Below, one piece after another: positions 53,964-64,000 of a DNA stretch of 64,000 bases (its first letter is position 1; each line of letters starts with the position of its first letter). A program made the translations under genes and the position numbers. A model generated the notes under the pieces. The model saw only the letters and a list, made by a program, of their open reading frames with translations, did not search any database and had not been told where the DNA came from. Where the stretch lies: NCBI GenBank assembly GCA_012064415.1, contig SSNU01000132.1, positions 1 to 64,000 of the forward strand, given 5' to 3'. Source of the stretch: Gyrodactylus bullatarudis (lineage: Eukaryota > Platyhelminthes > Monogenea > Gyrodactylidea > Gyrodactylidae).

Positions 53964-55472
53964 ATGATTACGAATGGATCGACGGTAATGGGATCAGTTA
54001 ATGGGACATCAAACTATGAATTAACACCACTCAAATGGTCAGCAATTTCATTTCAGATTATCTTGATGATAGTTGCTATTCTTGGTAACTCCATAGTGAT
54101 AATTGCCATAATGAAGAATAAGAGTCTTCGGTTGAATTTAACTTATCGATTTCTAGTTTCATTAGCTGTAGCTGATCTTCTCATGGGATCTATTGTTATG
54201 CCATTAGCAATAATGAATTCATTGAATCAGTATAGCTGGCCTTTTGGACAAGTTCTCTGTGATATCTGGCGAGCAACGGATGTACTTAGCTCAACAGCTT
54301 CAATACTCAATCTATGTGCAATTTCCATAGAACGTTACTGGGCTATTGAAAATCCAATTGCCTATGCTTCGTCAAAAACTGTGAAAAAATGTAATAATAT
54401 GCTAATTTTCGTATGGCTATCTTCCTTGGTCATTTCATATCCTGCCATATTCTGGTGGAATTACATCAAAGATACATCAAACACAAATCGATGTGACTTT
54501 ACCACCAACATGTTCTACCTAATATTTTCATCTTTTGTTTCATTCTATATACCCCTTGTTGTAATGATTGTAACTTATACGAAAATCTTTCAAACAGCCA
54601 GCTTCGTTATCAAGAGTATGAAGAATGGCTCAATAGTTGTGGATAATTTAAAATCTCCCAAAGAGGCTTACTCACAAACATATCTAAGAGTTCATTGTGG
54701 CCGGCCAAAGTCGAATAATTACAACTTTGACAAAACCATTAATGGTGGATACTTACAGGAGAAGAATTTAAATAAATCGAAAATTCTGTCCAAGCTATAT
54801 GAGAGAACAGGGAAATTTTATAAAAATAAAAATTTCTCAAATAACAATCTACGAACGATAAAGTTCCATAGGGAACGAAAAGCAGCCAAAACTCTTGGAA
54901 TAATTATGGGCTTGTTAATCGCCTGCTGGCTACCCTTTTTCCTTTGTAACATAACAGTAGCAATAAATAGCGAATTCGCAAGTCAGTATGAGTTAGTTAT
55001 GGAAGTTGTTACGTGGCTAGGATACTTCAATTCCATTCTTAATCCGATTATCTATGCCAGATCAATGCGAGAACTACGGAGAGAATTCATAAGCCTACTT
55101 TTATGCAAGAAGATATGCCAAAAGAAGTATCCGAAAATTTTCTATGGATATAGCCAAAATAAAAGGTATTTATCGAAACAGGAAAATTATATGAGTTATG
55201 CTAGGGTTGATAATGCAATGAAAACTAATCGTAGCCACAATCTGAGTCCAATTATTGGTCATAAAATTTCACCAAACAGTAGTATGAGTAATCAGAATAC
55301 ATCGCCACTTGTTGGGACACAGATGAAAAGATCAAAGGTTAGCCGAAGCAATTTAAACTATTCCATATATCCCCTGCATAAGATGACATTGCGAAATAGT
55401 AATGTTAATCTTAGGAATTCTGATCCAGATAGCTTCAGACTATTGTACAACTTTCATACATATTCATCGTGA
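53964..55472 (+). CDS. D1-like biogenic amine (probable dopamine) receptor, intronless
   Basis: Class A GPCR of 502 residues in one exon. N-terminal N-glycosylation sites (NGS, NGT) precede seven helices at about 25-50, 60-83, 98-125, 143-165, 184-208, 306-331 and 343-367. Hallmarks: N42, LAVAD (D71), D106 in helix 3 (amine salt bridge), the disulfide pair C99-C177, ERY at 123-125 (conservative change from DRY), helix-5 serines S189, S190 and S193 (catechol contacts), CWLPFF with N329 in helix 6, W351/Y354 and NPIIY in helix 7. The three serines and N329 favour a dopamine D1-like or beta-adrenergic-like (octopamine) receptor, hence Gs/cAMP coupling; exact orthology is not settled. The third loop is about 95 residues. 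Tail cysteines 381 and 385 may be palmitoylated. Confidence 0.92.
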   Translation: MITNGSTVMGSVNGTSNYELTPLKWSAISFQIILMIVAILGNSIVIIAIMKNKSLRLNLTYRFLVSLAVADLLMGSIVMPLAIMNSLNQYSWPFGQVLCDIWRATDVLSSTASILNLCAISIERYWAIENPIAYASSKTVKKCNNMLIFVWLSSLVISYPAIFWWNYIKDTSNTNRCDFTTNMFYLIFSSFVSFYIPLVVMIVTYTKIFQTASFVIKSMKNGSIVVDNLKSPKEAYSQTYLRVHCGRPKSNNYNFDKTINGGYLQEKNLNKSKILSKLYERTGKFYKNKNFSNNNLRTIKFHRERKAAKTLGIIMGLLIACWLPFFLCNITVAINSEFASQYELVMEVVTWLGYFNSILNPIIYARSMRELRREFISLLLCKKICQKKYPKIFYGYSQNKRYLSKQENYMSYARVDNAMKTNRSHNLSPIIGHKISPNSSMSNQNTSPLVGTQMKRSKVSRSNLNYSIYPLHKMTLRNSNVNLRNSDPDSFRLLYNFHTYSS

Positions 55473-57144
55473 ATGAAAAAAAACATACGCAATCAATCAG
55501 AGCTCTCTTTTTCTAAATGTATCAAGAGATGATCTATAGTTTTTTATGATTCAAAAAAGATAATTATTTTGATATAAAAATACGTTTTTCACAAACATTA
55601 AACAATCGTGTTGAAATTTTATGATCAAGAAAAAATCAATGACCTAATTTATGATCACTATCCACTAACATCATTTGAAATAAGAGGCTCTTTTGTATCG
55701 TATCATTAAAGGATTATTCTGTATTGTAATTCGAATCATACTTAACTGAATGTTATATTGCGTAAGCAGATAATCAGAGCAGATACTAATTCCTAGAATA
55801 TCTAAAATTTTTAAGATTATTCTGGTCTTTTGAAAAAAAATTAGAGTATTTTAATAACTGTAGCATCTACATAATAGAAATTCGTATTACATACGTATAA
55901 CATATCTCAGATGTTCAATAATTTAATTATTTATCGTTTGTCAATGTCACTACCCTTGGCTTGATACAATTCAAATATAATATTGTGACAGGTGTAAATT
56001 ATTCAAATTAGATTTCTTCTCCCAACTGAAAAATATACACACTTGACTTATTATTCTCAGCTGAGCAAGGAATCTGCCCTCAAGTTTGTCTAGAGCATAA
56101 AAGGAATTCTTAATTCTTCTTCATTCTTTCGTGTTATTTTTTTTATTCTTCGTATTTATCAAAAATATTAGATGTTGCCTACGAAAACTGATGAAAACCA
56201 AAAAAAAGAGAAACATAGTGGAAGGATTGTTTTTGAGAATAGCTCAAAGAATAAAAAAGGATTGTGAAGAAAGCGGATTTTAAAATTAAATTCATATTCT
56301 AAGATGATTAGATAAAGACACCTTTAACAGTTAACAGTACACAAAGATGGGAATTTATGATTTTTAAAAATATCTCAATTTTTCCCAAGAATTTTGAAAT
56401 CTGAATCAATGAGACCCACTTTTACCATATGAAAAAAAATTTCCGTTATTTTTGTCCTGATTTAAAAGTAAGAAAATGATAGATTAGACAAGGAAACATG
56501 TTTCGATAGACTTGTCATTATTCATTAATTTTGGATTAACGACAATGGACTCTCAACATCTCATTTATCATATTTGATCTCCTTGGCTTATTATGATCCT
56601 TAAAGTCAACTTTTGATGACTACATCTCACTTTTAACTGTAAGATAGGAAAACTAGATCCATTTTCAAAATTTGAAAAAACCAAGCATAGAACAATGGTT
56701 ATTGCCTAAAAATATCTTCATGAAAATCATCTATAATGTAAAGCAAATTTTTCGAAGGGATTTATTTTGATACATGTAATGATAGATGTAGATTTTTGAG
56801 GTCATTTTAATCTTGATGTCTGATGAAACAGTGAAAAATCATAACTGTGTTTCTTTTATATCAAGATTTTAATATCCCTACTTTTTAGTTGAGGGTCGAA
56901 TAATTTTTATCAAGTTTCTCATTTTCTTGAGAAGTTACAATCCCTCCAAGAGTAGGAATATATGGTCAGACAAAATGCAAGAATGGATATTTTTGCCATA
57001 AAAATTCCCACAATAAAAGAAAAAATTGTTTTCTCTCTGAATTAATTTTTCAATTTTATTTATATAGAAATTTCTTTCAGCTAAATATTATAGTTTCCTC
57101 TATATGGCCAATTGATATAAAGATTCTTCATATTAGATAGAGTT

Positions 57145-57300
57145 TCTTTTGACTATAACGTTGTTCGCTTGCTGCCTGACTATGTTGTATACTGGCTTGT
57201 ATTGGTCTATCTGTATAAAAAGAAAAAGGAGAGAAAGGTGTAGTATTTCTTAAAAAATAAGGATTATAAAAATTACAGTGATTGTTCAAAATTAGAGTTT
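57145..57300 (+). repeat. dispersed repeat (family R2) copy
   Basis: GCTTGCTGCCTGACTATGTTG, then GGCTTGTATTGGTCTATC and GTGTAGTATTTCTT match 43186-43345 and the centre of 47230-47815. Confidence 0.5.
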
Positions 57301-57524
57301 CTTTCTTTTTTATTTGTTGATTCTTCTTGATAGTTAGAATGTTAAGTTGGGGAATAGGCTCCTCCTCTTACTGCGAAAACTTATTGCAAGGAATTCGACT
57401 TCATGTTAAGAAGCTCTCAGTATATTTTTGATTCACATTTGTAGCTGTAAAATGTGAGAGGAAAATCCGTATAGCTAAAAATAGAAAATCTAGTGTTTAC
57501 GACTCCAAACGAGGACGCGTAACA

Positions 57525-57600
57525 GTGTAAAATTCAGCGACATGGGCAAATTCATTACCGAATAAGACGAACCTAAGGGGGTCTTAAACTTTGTAAGCAT
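57525..57600. repeat. end fragment of the 32562-32843 MITE family
   Basis: GTAAAATTCAGCGACATGGG and ATAAGACGAACCT match the terminal repeat of that element; the rest is missing. Confidence 0.45.
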
Positions 57601-57797
57601 AGGCTGCAGTTTTACAATAGAAAATCTCGAATTTGTTAAAACTTAGAGGTTCAGATTTTAAATTTTTGAATTGGAAATTGACTGTTTCTTAAGAGAGAGT
57701 GAAATAAAATTCAATTCATGATGGCAGATATAGACGAAATTAATTTTTTTCCCTTATTCATGAGATAAGGCTTCAAAATACAGTAAATAAATAAATT

Positions 57798-58106
57798 TTA
57801 TTGAAAGTTCTTTTCATTTAATGCAACAATATTGACAACAATCTGGGAAATATCAATGGGTTTTATGTTCTCTTTCCTCGGAAATATCTGTGTCAAGTTA
57901 TGCTGATTATAGTTGCCAACGTAGGTTATTTTTCTGGCAGCATGCTTATAGATTCTAATTCCATTGGTGTTTGTTATAACTGGAGCTTTTTCGTGTAGAA
58001 ATGTCATTGAGTCTCTCCATTTGGCAGCGTAGAGAATGGGCTCACTCTCTGTTCCATAAACGTCAGAACGATTTTTCAGATTTAACGATTTTGTTCTCTT
58101 TTTCAT
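57798..58106 (-). CDS. small basic protein of unknown function
   Basis: An open frame of 102 residues from ATG at 58106. I do not recognise it. It opens with a Lys/Arg-rich segment (KKRTKSLNLKNR), followed by YGTESEPILYAAKWRDSMTF, ARKITYVGNY and FPRKENIKPIDISQIV. It has no signal peptide, transmembrane segment or cysteines. Support for reality: protein-like composition unlike chance ORFs here, which are Phe/Ile/Leu-rich, and an AATAAA overlapping the stop (57797-57802, minus strand). It could be a whole small gene or the last exon of a longer one; no upstream exon is evident. Confidence 0.5.
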   Translation of the reverse strand: MKKRTKSLNLKNRSDVYGTESEPILYAAKWRDSMTFLHEKAPVITNTNGIRIYKHAARKITYVGNYNQHNLTQIFPRKENIKPIDISQIVVNIVALNEKNFQ

Positions 58107-59511
58107 CACAAATCCTTTTTTTTACATAAAGTAATTATTTCAAGCACTTGAATATAACAGTATTTCTCATGTACTTTACCATAGAAACTCATTGGAATTG
58201 CGTAGTTTCATTCTTTGAATATTTCCCAACCAATACATTAATTTCAATTAGCAGTAAGTACATTATTTTAATCTAAGGAAATGCTAGACTTCTAGGTGTT
58301 TTTTATAATTTTTTAAATATTTTATGTTGATTTTAGATCGAAATATTCAATTAGAAAGTTCAAATTTGAGAAAATCGAAACCAAAATAATTACGGTGATT
58401 CCGAACTTATCCTTCCAAAAGTAATTGAGGTTAGAATTCCCATTTTTTGGCTTTAAAACTAGTTATCTTCTAACCATAAGAGTTATCGAGCAGGCGATTG
58501 AATATTTGAAATCTAAGGCTATTTTTTAAATTTACTTTTGTTTTAGAAAGTTATTTAATTTTTTCCTTAAGCCTCAGCAAATAGGTTTTCAAAAAAACGT
58601 TCTGAATATTTCTTAAATATTTGACTACATAAAAAAGTCCTCCCTTTCGTTGCCGAGACAATTTCACAATTTTTTTCAAAAACCAAAATTTAGCTATGAA
58701 GATACCAAGTTATTTGGCCAAAAATTTTACTAATGCAAGTTCACATTGTGGGCTTCAATTTAAACTTTAATTGATTCAGAAACCTATCAAACTGGTAGAG
58801 TTATGTAGGTTCAAAAAAATTGGAAAATGGACATATATGACATATATTATATGTACATTAGGGGTAGATTTTAAAAATTTAATTTTGATAATTTCGAACT
58901 GCCAAGTCGCACAAGTTCCACATCATGGCAAACTTTTTCAAGTTCAGTTCAAATTTTTGAAAGATATGATTTCTTAGATAGTAACATAATAGAGCCAAAG
59001 TTTTGATTTTTTGACATTTAACATCCTAAAATGATCTCACTACTTTCAAGTAAACTTTTTTATTATGAGACTTTTTGGGTTCCTTTTTGATTTTTTATAT
59101 TCTTAGTTCATTAATGATTTTAATATCATCTCGACCAAGTTATTAAAGCTTAAAGTCGAAAAATATGTGAATAAATGATAATTAGAAATTCTCTCGTCCA
59201 TTAAAGTTAATGTTTAAAGTTAAAGTTAAAATGTTTAAACACGATATGTCTCAATCTAAAGTAGATTTTTAGACCCATGTTTGAAAAATCTATCCTTAAT
59301 GTCCATCGTCACCGAAAGGGTTAATTAACTCTAGTTGGCATCAGTGAAAAGCTATCTTAATAAATTATGCATAAATTTATAGATTAATAAATTTTCTTTC
59401 TAATGAAAGGCGAAAAAAAATAATTTCAAGTATTTTTCAGTTTAAATTATCGCTCAAGAGAGTGATGTGGAACAATGAGTCAATGAAGGGTTAATAAAGA
59501 TAGCTGACAAT

Positions 59512-59818
59512 GTCAACTTGACATGAAGATGAGAATTTACTACTTTTACAAAAAATCCTATATTTTTTCCAAAATTAGCCCGTTTTTCGAATTTCAAAAA
59601 TGTATCATATTTCCACGTTTTCAACTTTTGATCTCAAAATTTTGAAAAAGCGGAAATATAATGCATTTTTTGAAATTCGAAAAACGGGCTAATTTTCTTC
59701 AGATTGATTTTTTTCGGAAATTTTTTCGAATATTCACATCTTATTAGCTCATTCCATTTTAGAATTCAAAATTTTCTTTTCTGTATCGGATTTTTTGTCA
59801 TCTTCATGTCAATTAGGG
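59512..59818. mobile_element. shortened foldback element related to 51479-52230
   Basis: Ends are ACTTGACATGAAGATG on the left and, inverted, CCTAATTGACATGAAGATG on the right. The inner part forms a tight hairpin in which ATTAGCCCGTTTTTCGAATT pairs with its complement. It lacks the central unique part of the larger copy. Confidence 0.7.
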
Positions 59819-60582
59819 TTAGTATAAATGTCTTTTTGTTTCCAAGATTCCCAAAAATAGTTTAAAATAAATTGAGTTTCCCACCAAATTTGGTTTGAAG
59901 AAAAATATTTGAATTTTAACATTGTGGAACAAAAATCTTGAAATCGGCTGAATCCTGGATATGTTATTCAGAATTTTACACAAATTTTCAATGATTTTGA
60001 AGAGTTTCAGAATATTTCCAAATATTCTTGATGTCAAATGATTTCCATGATAAAAATCTAGAAATGTTTGTTAGTTTTCTAAGAAAGATTAAACTGAGTA
60101 AATAAAACGTAGAATTTAGCTTTACATGGACTAGAAAAATGTTATTCAAAGATTTTTATCGTAATGTAAGACTTTCCTGCAAGGAATACTTGAAATATTT
60201 TATTGTTTAATGTCTCTGGATTTCCATCTAAAAATATGAACTGTGATATCACATTCTTATTAGGGAAACAAGCAAATCACATTTTTTCACACAAATATGC
60301 TTCAAGAAAATTTTATTATTTTTCTGTTTTAAAATACAAGCCTACTTTTTAGTATTTCAAACTCTCAGGATACTCTAATAATGATAACTTATCATTGATA
60401 AGACCACTTTTTCATGCCAAAATTTTTAAACCATTTTAGCTCCAATGGTTCATTTAACGGACAGTAGAGATGGATGCAATAGAAACAATGATTTTGTTTT
60501 AAGTATAGTACAAGTAAAAAATGTCATATGGAGCTATCCCTGCTAATTCATACTCAAGTACGAATTAGCTACAACATAGATA

Positions 60583-61340
60583 TATGTTACGTTCAATGTG
60601 GAAACTCGGTGTACACTTTGAATATACTGATTAAACGTACAATGTGAACACTGGAAATTTTTTTTAAATCTTGAATTACAAGTTTTAAGTCCAATTCTGT
60701 TGAATAAATAGCAGTTTCCAATAATCCCATGCAGATATCAACTGGTCTGTGTGCATTTAAGTAAGAAAAAGTAAGTGTTTTACCCTTTGATGAAGTTTCA
60801 AGTTTTCGACCAGTGTATTCGTCTTATGTAACCCATAAGTCTTAATTTGAGAAACCTCTACAATGCGTCAAAAAGGTGTAGGTTTCTCACTTGATATAGT
60901 TTCAAGTTATCAACCCAAAAGACATCAAGACTTAACAATATGGAATATACAATCTTATCACTAAAGTCAGGGCATCCAAAATGCTATTAAATGAAGATGA
61001 GAACCTCTTGAAAATCTCAAAGAAGTCCCTGAAGGATTTCTCATAGAGATTCTCTATCTATCCAAACTGCCACAAAGGAAGCCTCATTTTCATGGGGCCA
61101 AAGAATGTTGAGGTATGATTGTGCCACTGAATGCCTGTCAAATAGGGGGAAATGCAGAAGAAATAAAGTTTTTTGCAATTCTAGGTCCTATAAAAGTTTT
61201 TCATGGAGTAACAAATAAATGAATATTATATTCGAACTTTTCTTAAACTAAAAGACTAAAAGACCATTAAGATAGATGAGACTTATTTGTATACACGTAT
61301 TGTATACACTGTACAAGTGTCCACTTTGAACGTAACATAT
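60583..61340. mobile_element. TIR element (about 757 bp), Tc1/mariner-like ends
   Basis: The ends TATATGTTACGTTCAATGTGG (left) and, inverted, ATATGTTACGTTCAAAGTGG (right) are near-identical and bounded by TA-rich sequence. No intact transposase frame lies inside; a few short translated pieces look protein-like but are not identifiable. Likely a decayed or non-autonomous element. Confidence 0.55.
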
Positions 61341-62099
61341 ATATGAGATCATTTTAAAAAATCAGATTTCACGAAGTCTTAATTTGCCTATAAAACGAAT
61401 TTATCGATAGAGTCTTGTAACCTAGAAAACTTGAAAAAGTACACAATGAATACGAGATAATAAATTTTGAATATACTTTACATTAGTACTTATGAGCGAT
61501 TCGTATTCAAAAGGTTTTATTTAATGCACTACTGTGCTTATATTTATTGAGTCAATTTTTAAGGTCTTACAATTTTTTAGGTATTACAGTTGTACCTGAG
61601 ACTTGCGTGTGGAAAATCAAACACTTTTCAATCTCCTCCGAAAAAATATATTTTATATTTTTTATGAAGCTACTTGAAAGTAGTATTTTAAACATATTTT
61701 TTACAATAATTTTCAATTTTTACATATTTGAATAGAGCTTTTTCTGATCTTTCCATCTGTGTAGCTTTCACTGCAAATTGACTTTTCCTTGCAAAGATAT
61801 TCCGTTTCAAAGTTTTTCAGATTTTAATTTATCATCAATTTCTTTCTCAACTCTGTATACCCAACTATTCATTGTTATTTTAGCGAGTCAATCCTTTCTA
61901 AAATATGCTTCATTATTTATTTCAGAGGTGTCAAATATTTACGGTTAAACAATGTGTTACGCTTTTTATTTTTTCTCAGCTTTTTAACACTGAATGAGAT
62001 TTCATGACGTGTATCCGTTCAATATATGGAGTCTATTAAGATCTGGTATTAAGAAAGAAACTTTTATTAGAAAACTGTACCTGTGGAATTCGAAAATAT

Positions 62100-62420
62100 A
62101 TTCACCTTGAATTAATCTCCTGAGCTGTTCGATAAATTTTGAACTGATCTTGGATCATACTAATTTATCAGTTTCCAAGCAGTAAACATGATCGAAAGAT
62201 AGGAAGTAGACTTTAACAGGTAAAATGAGTGTTTTCTAAAATCTTTACAACTATTTCTGGTCTTCTTGTCTATTGATGATCCAAATAAATAACGTTTGAT
62301 TCTTCTCAACCTTAAAATCAACAAAAAATAAAGAAATCACGCCAGGTCGAGATTTAAAATTTCTCCAAAGAAATTTTTTTCGAAATTTTTTTTAAATCAG
62401 TCAAAGTAATTAATAATTCT
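62100..62420 (+). repeat. half copy of the 1661-2392 foldback family
   Basis: CCAAGCAGTAAACATGATCG, GATAGGAAGTAGA, ATAACGTTTGATTCTTCTCA and CACGCCAGGTCGAG blocks match the centre and right arm of the foldback at 1661-2392. The left arm is absent. Confidence 0.6.
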
Positions 62421-62836
62421 GTGACATCCTATCCCTCTCCATAGTAATTTCCTTCAGTTCAATTTTGGCCTCGTAAAAAACAAGTGAGTAATTTCTCCGC
62501 CTCTCGGTAATAATAATTTCTTTCATTGTTTCTTCTTCTCAAAGGAGCATGTTTCCTAGGGATAACTTCAAGAATACAATACATGAAAAGATTTATTGTA
62601 AATGTCTCTTTTATTGAGTATTGTTTTATTTTCTTTAAAAAAGTAATAGATTTATAATTTCATCAAACTCTTGTGGTCAATCTGACTTTTATATAAAATC
62701 GATTTAATAATAATGGAAAACAATATAAAGGTTTTGGAGTAGTTGTTATTAGATGGGAAGACGGGGGGTTTCTCTCTGACCAATTCGATTACTCAGAATC
62801 TCAATCAACTCAATAAACCACTTTTATTAATTGTAT

Positions 62837-63770
62837 TTACAGAGATTCCTGTTCCAGATAAGGTTTCTTTAAATCTTGTATCAGGGTTAGCATCAAGGAA
62901 AGAGTTTCCTTATCAGGAATTCCAAGTTTAATTATTTTATGCACATTTGGATCTGGTAATAATGAGCCAAGCCCAAGGACTGAAGTGACACGAATGGCAT
63001 TGTTCGCTACTTGTAGATCATTATCGAGATTTGGTGTTGAATCAGTTTGTTCTTTGCTGCAATCAATTATAGATTGCATCATTCTCTCTTTTTTCCATGT
63101 ACTATGCATGTCTAGGGCAATCTATTAGAATAAAAAAGATTGATCTAAAATTTTTTCTTCAAAATTTTGGGCTAACAAATGTAAGCATTGTTAATTTTAC
63201 TACAACCTTTGATTCAATGACTATCAATATTACAATTCTCGAACAAATTTTAATAATTATCAGATACAGATGATTTTATTCACGTAGAAATCTATTCTCT
63301 GAACTATCTAGAAATAAATTTTTTGAATTCCAATATGAAATGAGACAATAAGTTGTTAAATTTAAAAGAATTTCTGCATCTGGCCCTTTTACGCATTTCA
63401 AAAATTACCCACCCATCGATTTCTAGATCATGAAGTTAAAGTGTTTTTGATAAAAAATATGGACAATTATTTTCTCATTGGCTAGCTTTATATTTTGTGG
63501 TGACAAAATATTGATATATTCTGAAATATTCTTTTGTAAAGATAATATAAAGGATAAATTTACATGGAAATAAACATCAACTTACTTTAACACAAATAGC
63601 TTGAATTGATTCAAATTTTGTCAGACTTGAAAGACCGTCTAAAATACTGAGTATGAGATGGCCTTTCCTTTCACAGACAACTTTTTTTATTTGAACAATA
63701 TCCTCAATAATTGAAAGGGTTATGGATAAGAGCTGATTTTCTATTGTTCCAGCTTCAAAGACAGCAGCAT
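62837..63770 (-). CDS. 3' end of an unknown multi-exon gene (partial)
   Basis: Two coding exons on the minus strand, 63586-63770 and 62837-63121, join in phase 0. The outer acceptor is TTCTTTAAAG and the inner splice pair is GTAAGT / TTCTAATAG. Together they give 156 residues ending EQESL and stop, with an AATAAA 9 bp after the stop (62823-62828). The gene continues upstream, probably beyond the window's right edge. The sequence is mainly helical with leucine-rich patches (ENQLLSITLSIIEDIVQIKK, GHLILSILDGLSSL, RVTSVLGLGSLLP), which suggests an ARM/HEAT-like or other alpha-solenoid C-terminus. I do not recognise the family. Confidence 0.6.
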
Positions 63771-63845
63771 CTTTAAAGAAGGAAAATTTTATCAAATTTA
63801 ATAAAGTCCCACAGTGATAGTTCTACCACACGTCATTTTAGCAAC

Positions 63846-64000
63846 TCATTATTTTTCATTCAAGCCTCAGAAAATACTTCATTTGCCACCCATTCGACAG
63901 GAAATTTATTAATCTCCTGGCAAAGATCTCAGCTCTATCATTCGTCAAACTCGTGCTATACTAATTCAAATAACTTAATTTTTGTTTAAAACGTTTTTTG
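63846..64000 (-). repeat. dispersed repeat (family R1) at the right edge
   Basis: Inverted relative to 21040-21310: CCTCAGAAAATAC and ATCTCAGCTCTATCATTCGTC are the complements of blocks in that copy. It runs off the window and probably lies in an intron of the partial gene. Confidence 0.6.

Larger units (their letters stand above)
55473..57796. other. intergenic between the receptor and the small minus-strand gene
   Basis: Converging 3' ends: the receptor (+) and the gene at 57798-58106 (-). It holds a hairpin-family scrap at about 56335-56440, a family R2 repeat copy at 57145-57300 and a MITE fragment at 57525-57600. Nothing else recognised. Confidence 0.4.
58110..62836. other. gene-poor stretch with repeats
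   Basis: No exon is supported. It contains a shortened foldback (59512-59818), a TIR element (60583-61340) and a foldback-family copy (62100-62420). Elsewhere only AT-rich unique sequence, with one CGAAAGGGTTAATTAA motif near 59320 resembling the small TTAA elements. Confidence 0.45.

Noticed and set aside
1..64000. CRISPR arrays, rRNA genes, bacterial operons or prophage
   Set aside because: No regularly spaced direct repeats, no rRNA-like sequence and no prokaryotic gene organisation; the spliced genes show a eukaryotic nuclear genome.

Overview
The window is AT-rich DNA from an animal nuclear genome. All larger genes are split by GT...AG introns, and muscleblind, basigin, a salt-inducible kinase and a biogenic-amine receptor are metazoan families. 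The muscleblind has only one pair of CCCH fingers and the transposons are mixed, which points to a bilaterian invertebrate. I cannot name the species; an arthropod is possible.

Layout: 1-2.9 kb holds two head-to-tail LINE remnants, the second split by a 732-bp foldback element. 2.9-3.2 kb holds two facing tRNA-derived SINE pieces, one carrying a hammerhead-ribozyme-like core. 4.6-15.6 kb (+) is a six-exon muscleblind gene (412 aa). 16.9-17.4 kb (+) is a single-exon prefoldin subunit 3. 17.8-18.9 kb (+) is a four-exon basigin/neuroplastin-type Ig membrane protein. 19.9-49.6 kb (+) is one long gene that I rebuilt from about 22-23 exons in a consistent reading frame as a salt-inducible kinase (SIK2/SIK3 type, about 1.53 kb of codons). 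It has a kinase domain, a UBA-like region and two PKA/14-3-3-type sites (RRHT, RRSSD). 54.0-55.5 kb (+) is an intronless D1-like amine receptor. 57.8-58.1 kb (-) is a small unknown gene. 62.8 kb to the right edge (-) is the 3' end of an unknown multi-exon gene.

The SIK introns are loaded with mobile DNA: a nearly intact antisense Ty3/gypsy element with LTRs and target-site duplication (21.6-26.3 kb), an 891-bp element with an 8-bp duplication (27.2-28.1 kb), two long-TIR elements (31.3-32.8 kb), two inverted Penelope-like GIY-YIG remnants (34.9-37.3 kb), a hAT element with a zinc-finger exon and an 8-bp duplication (39.6-40.4 kb), and a near-perfect 224-bp-arm foldback beside it. Long-hairpin elements with TA-type ends recur throughout the window.

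The host genes do not form a pathway. They are an RNA splicing regulator, a tubulin/actin chaperone subunit, a cell-surface glycoprotein, a cAMP/LKB1-regulated kinase and a neuromodulator receptor. The receptor and the kinase could meet through cAMP/PKA signalling, but that link is inference only.
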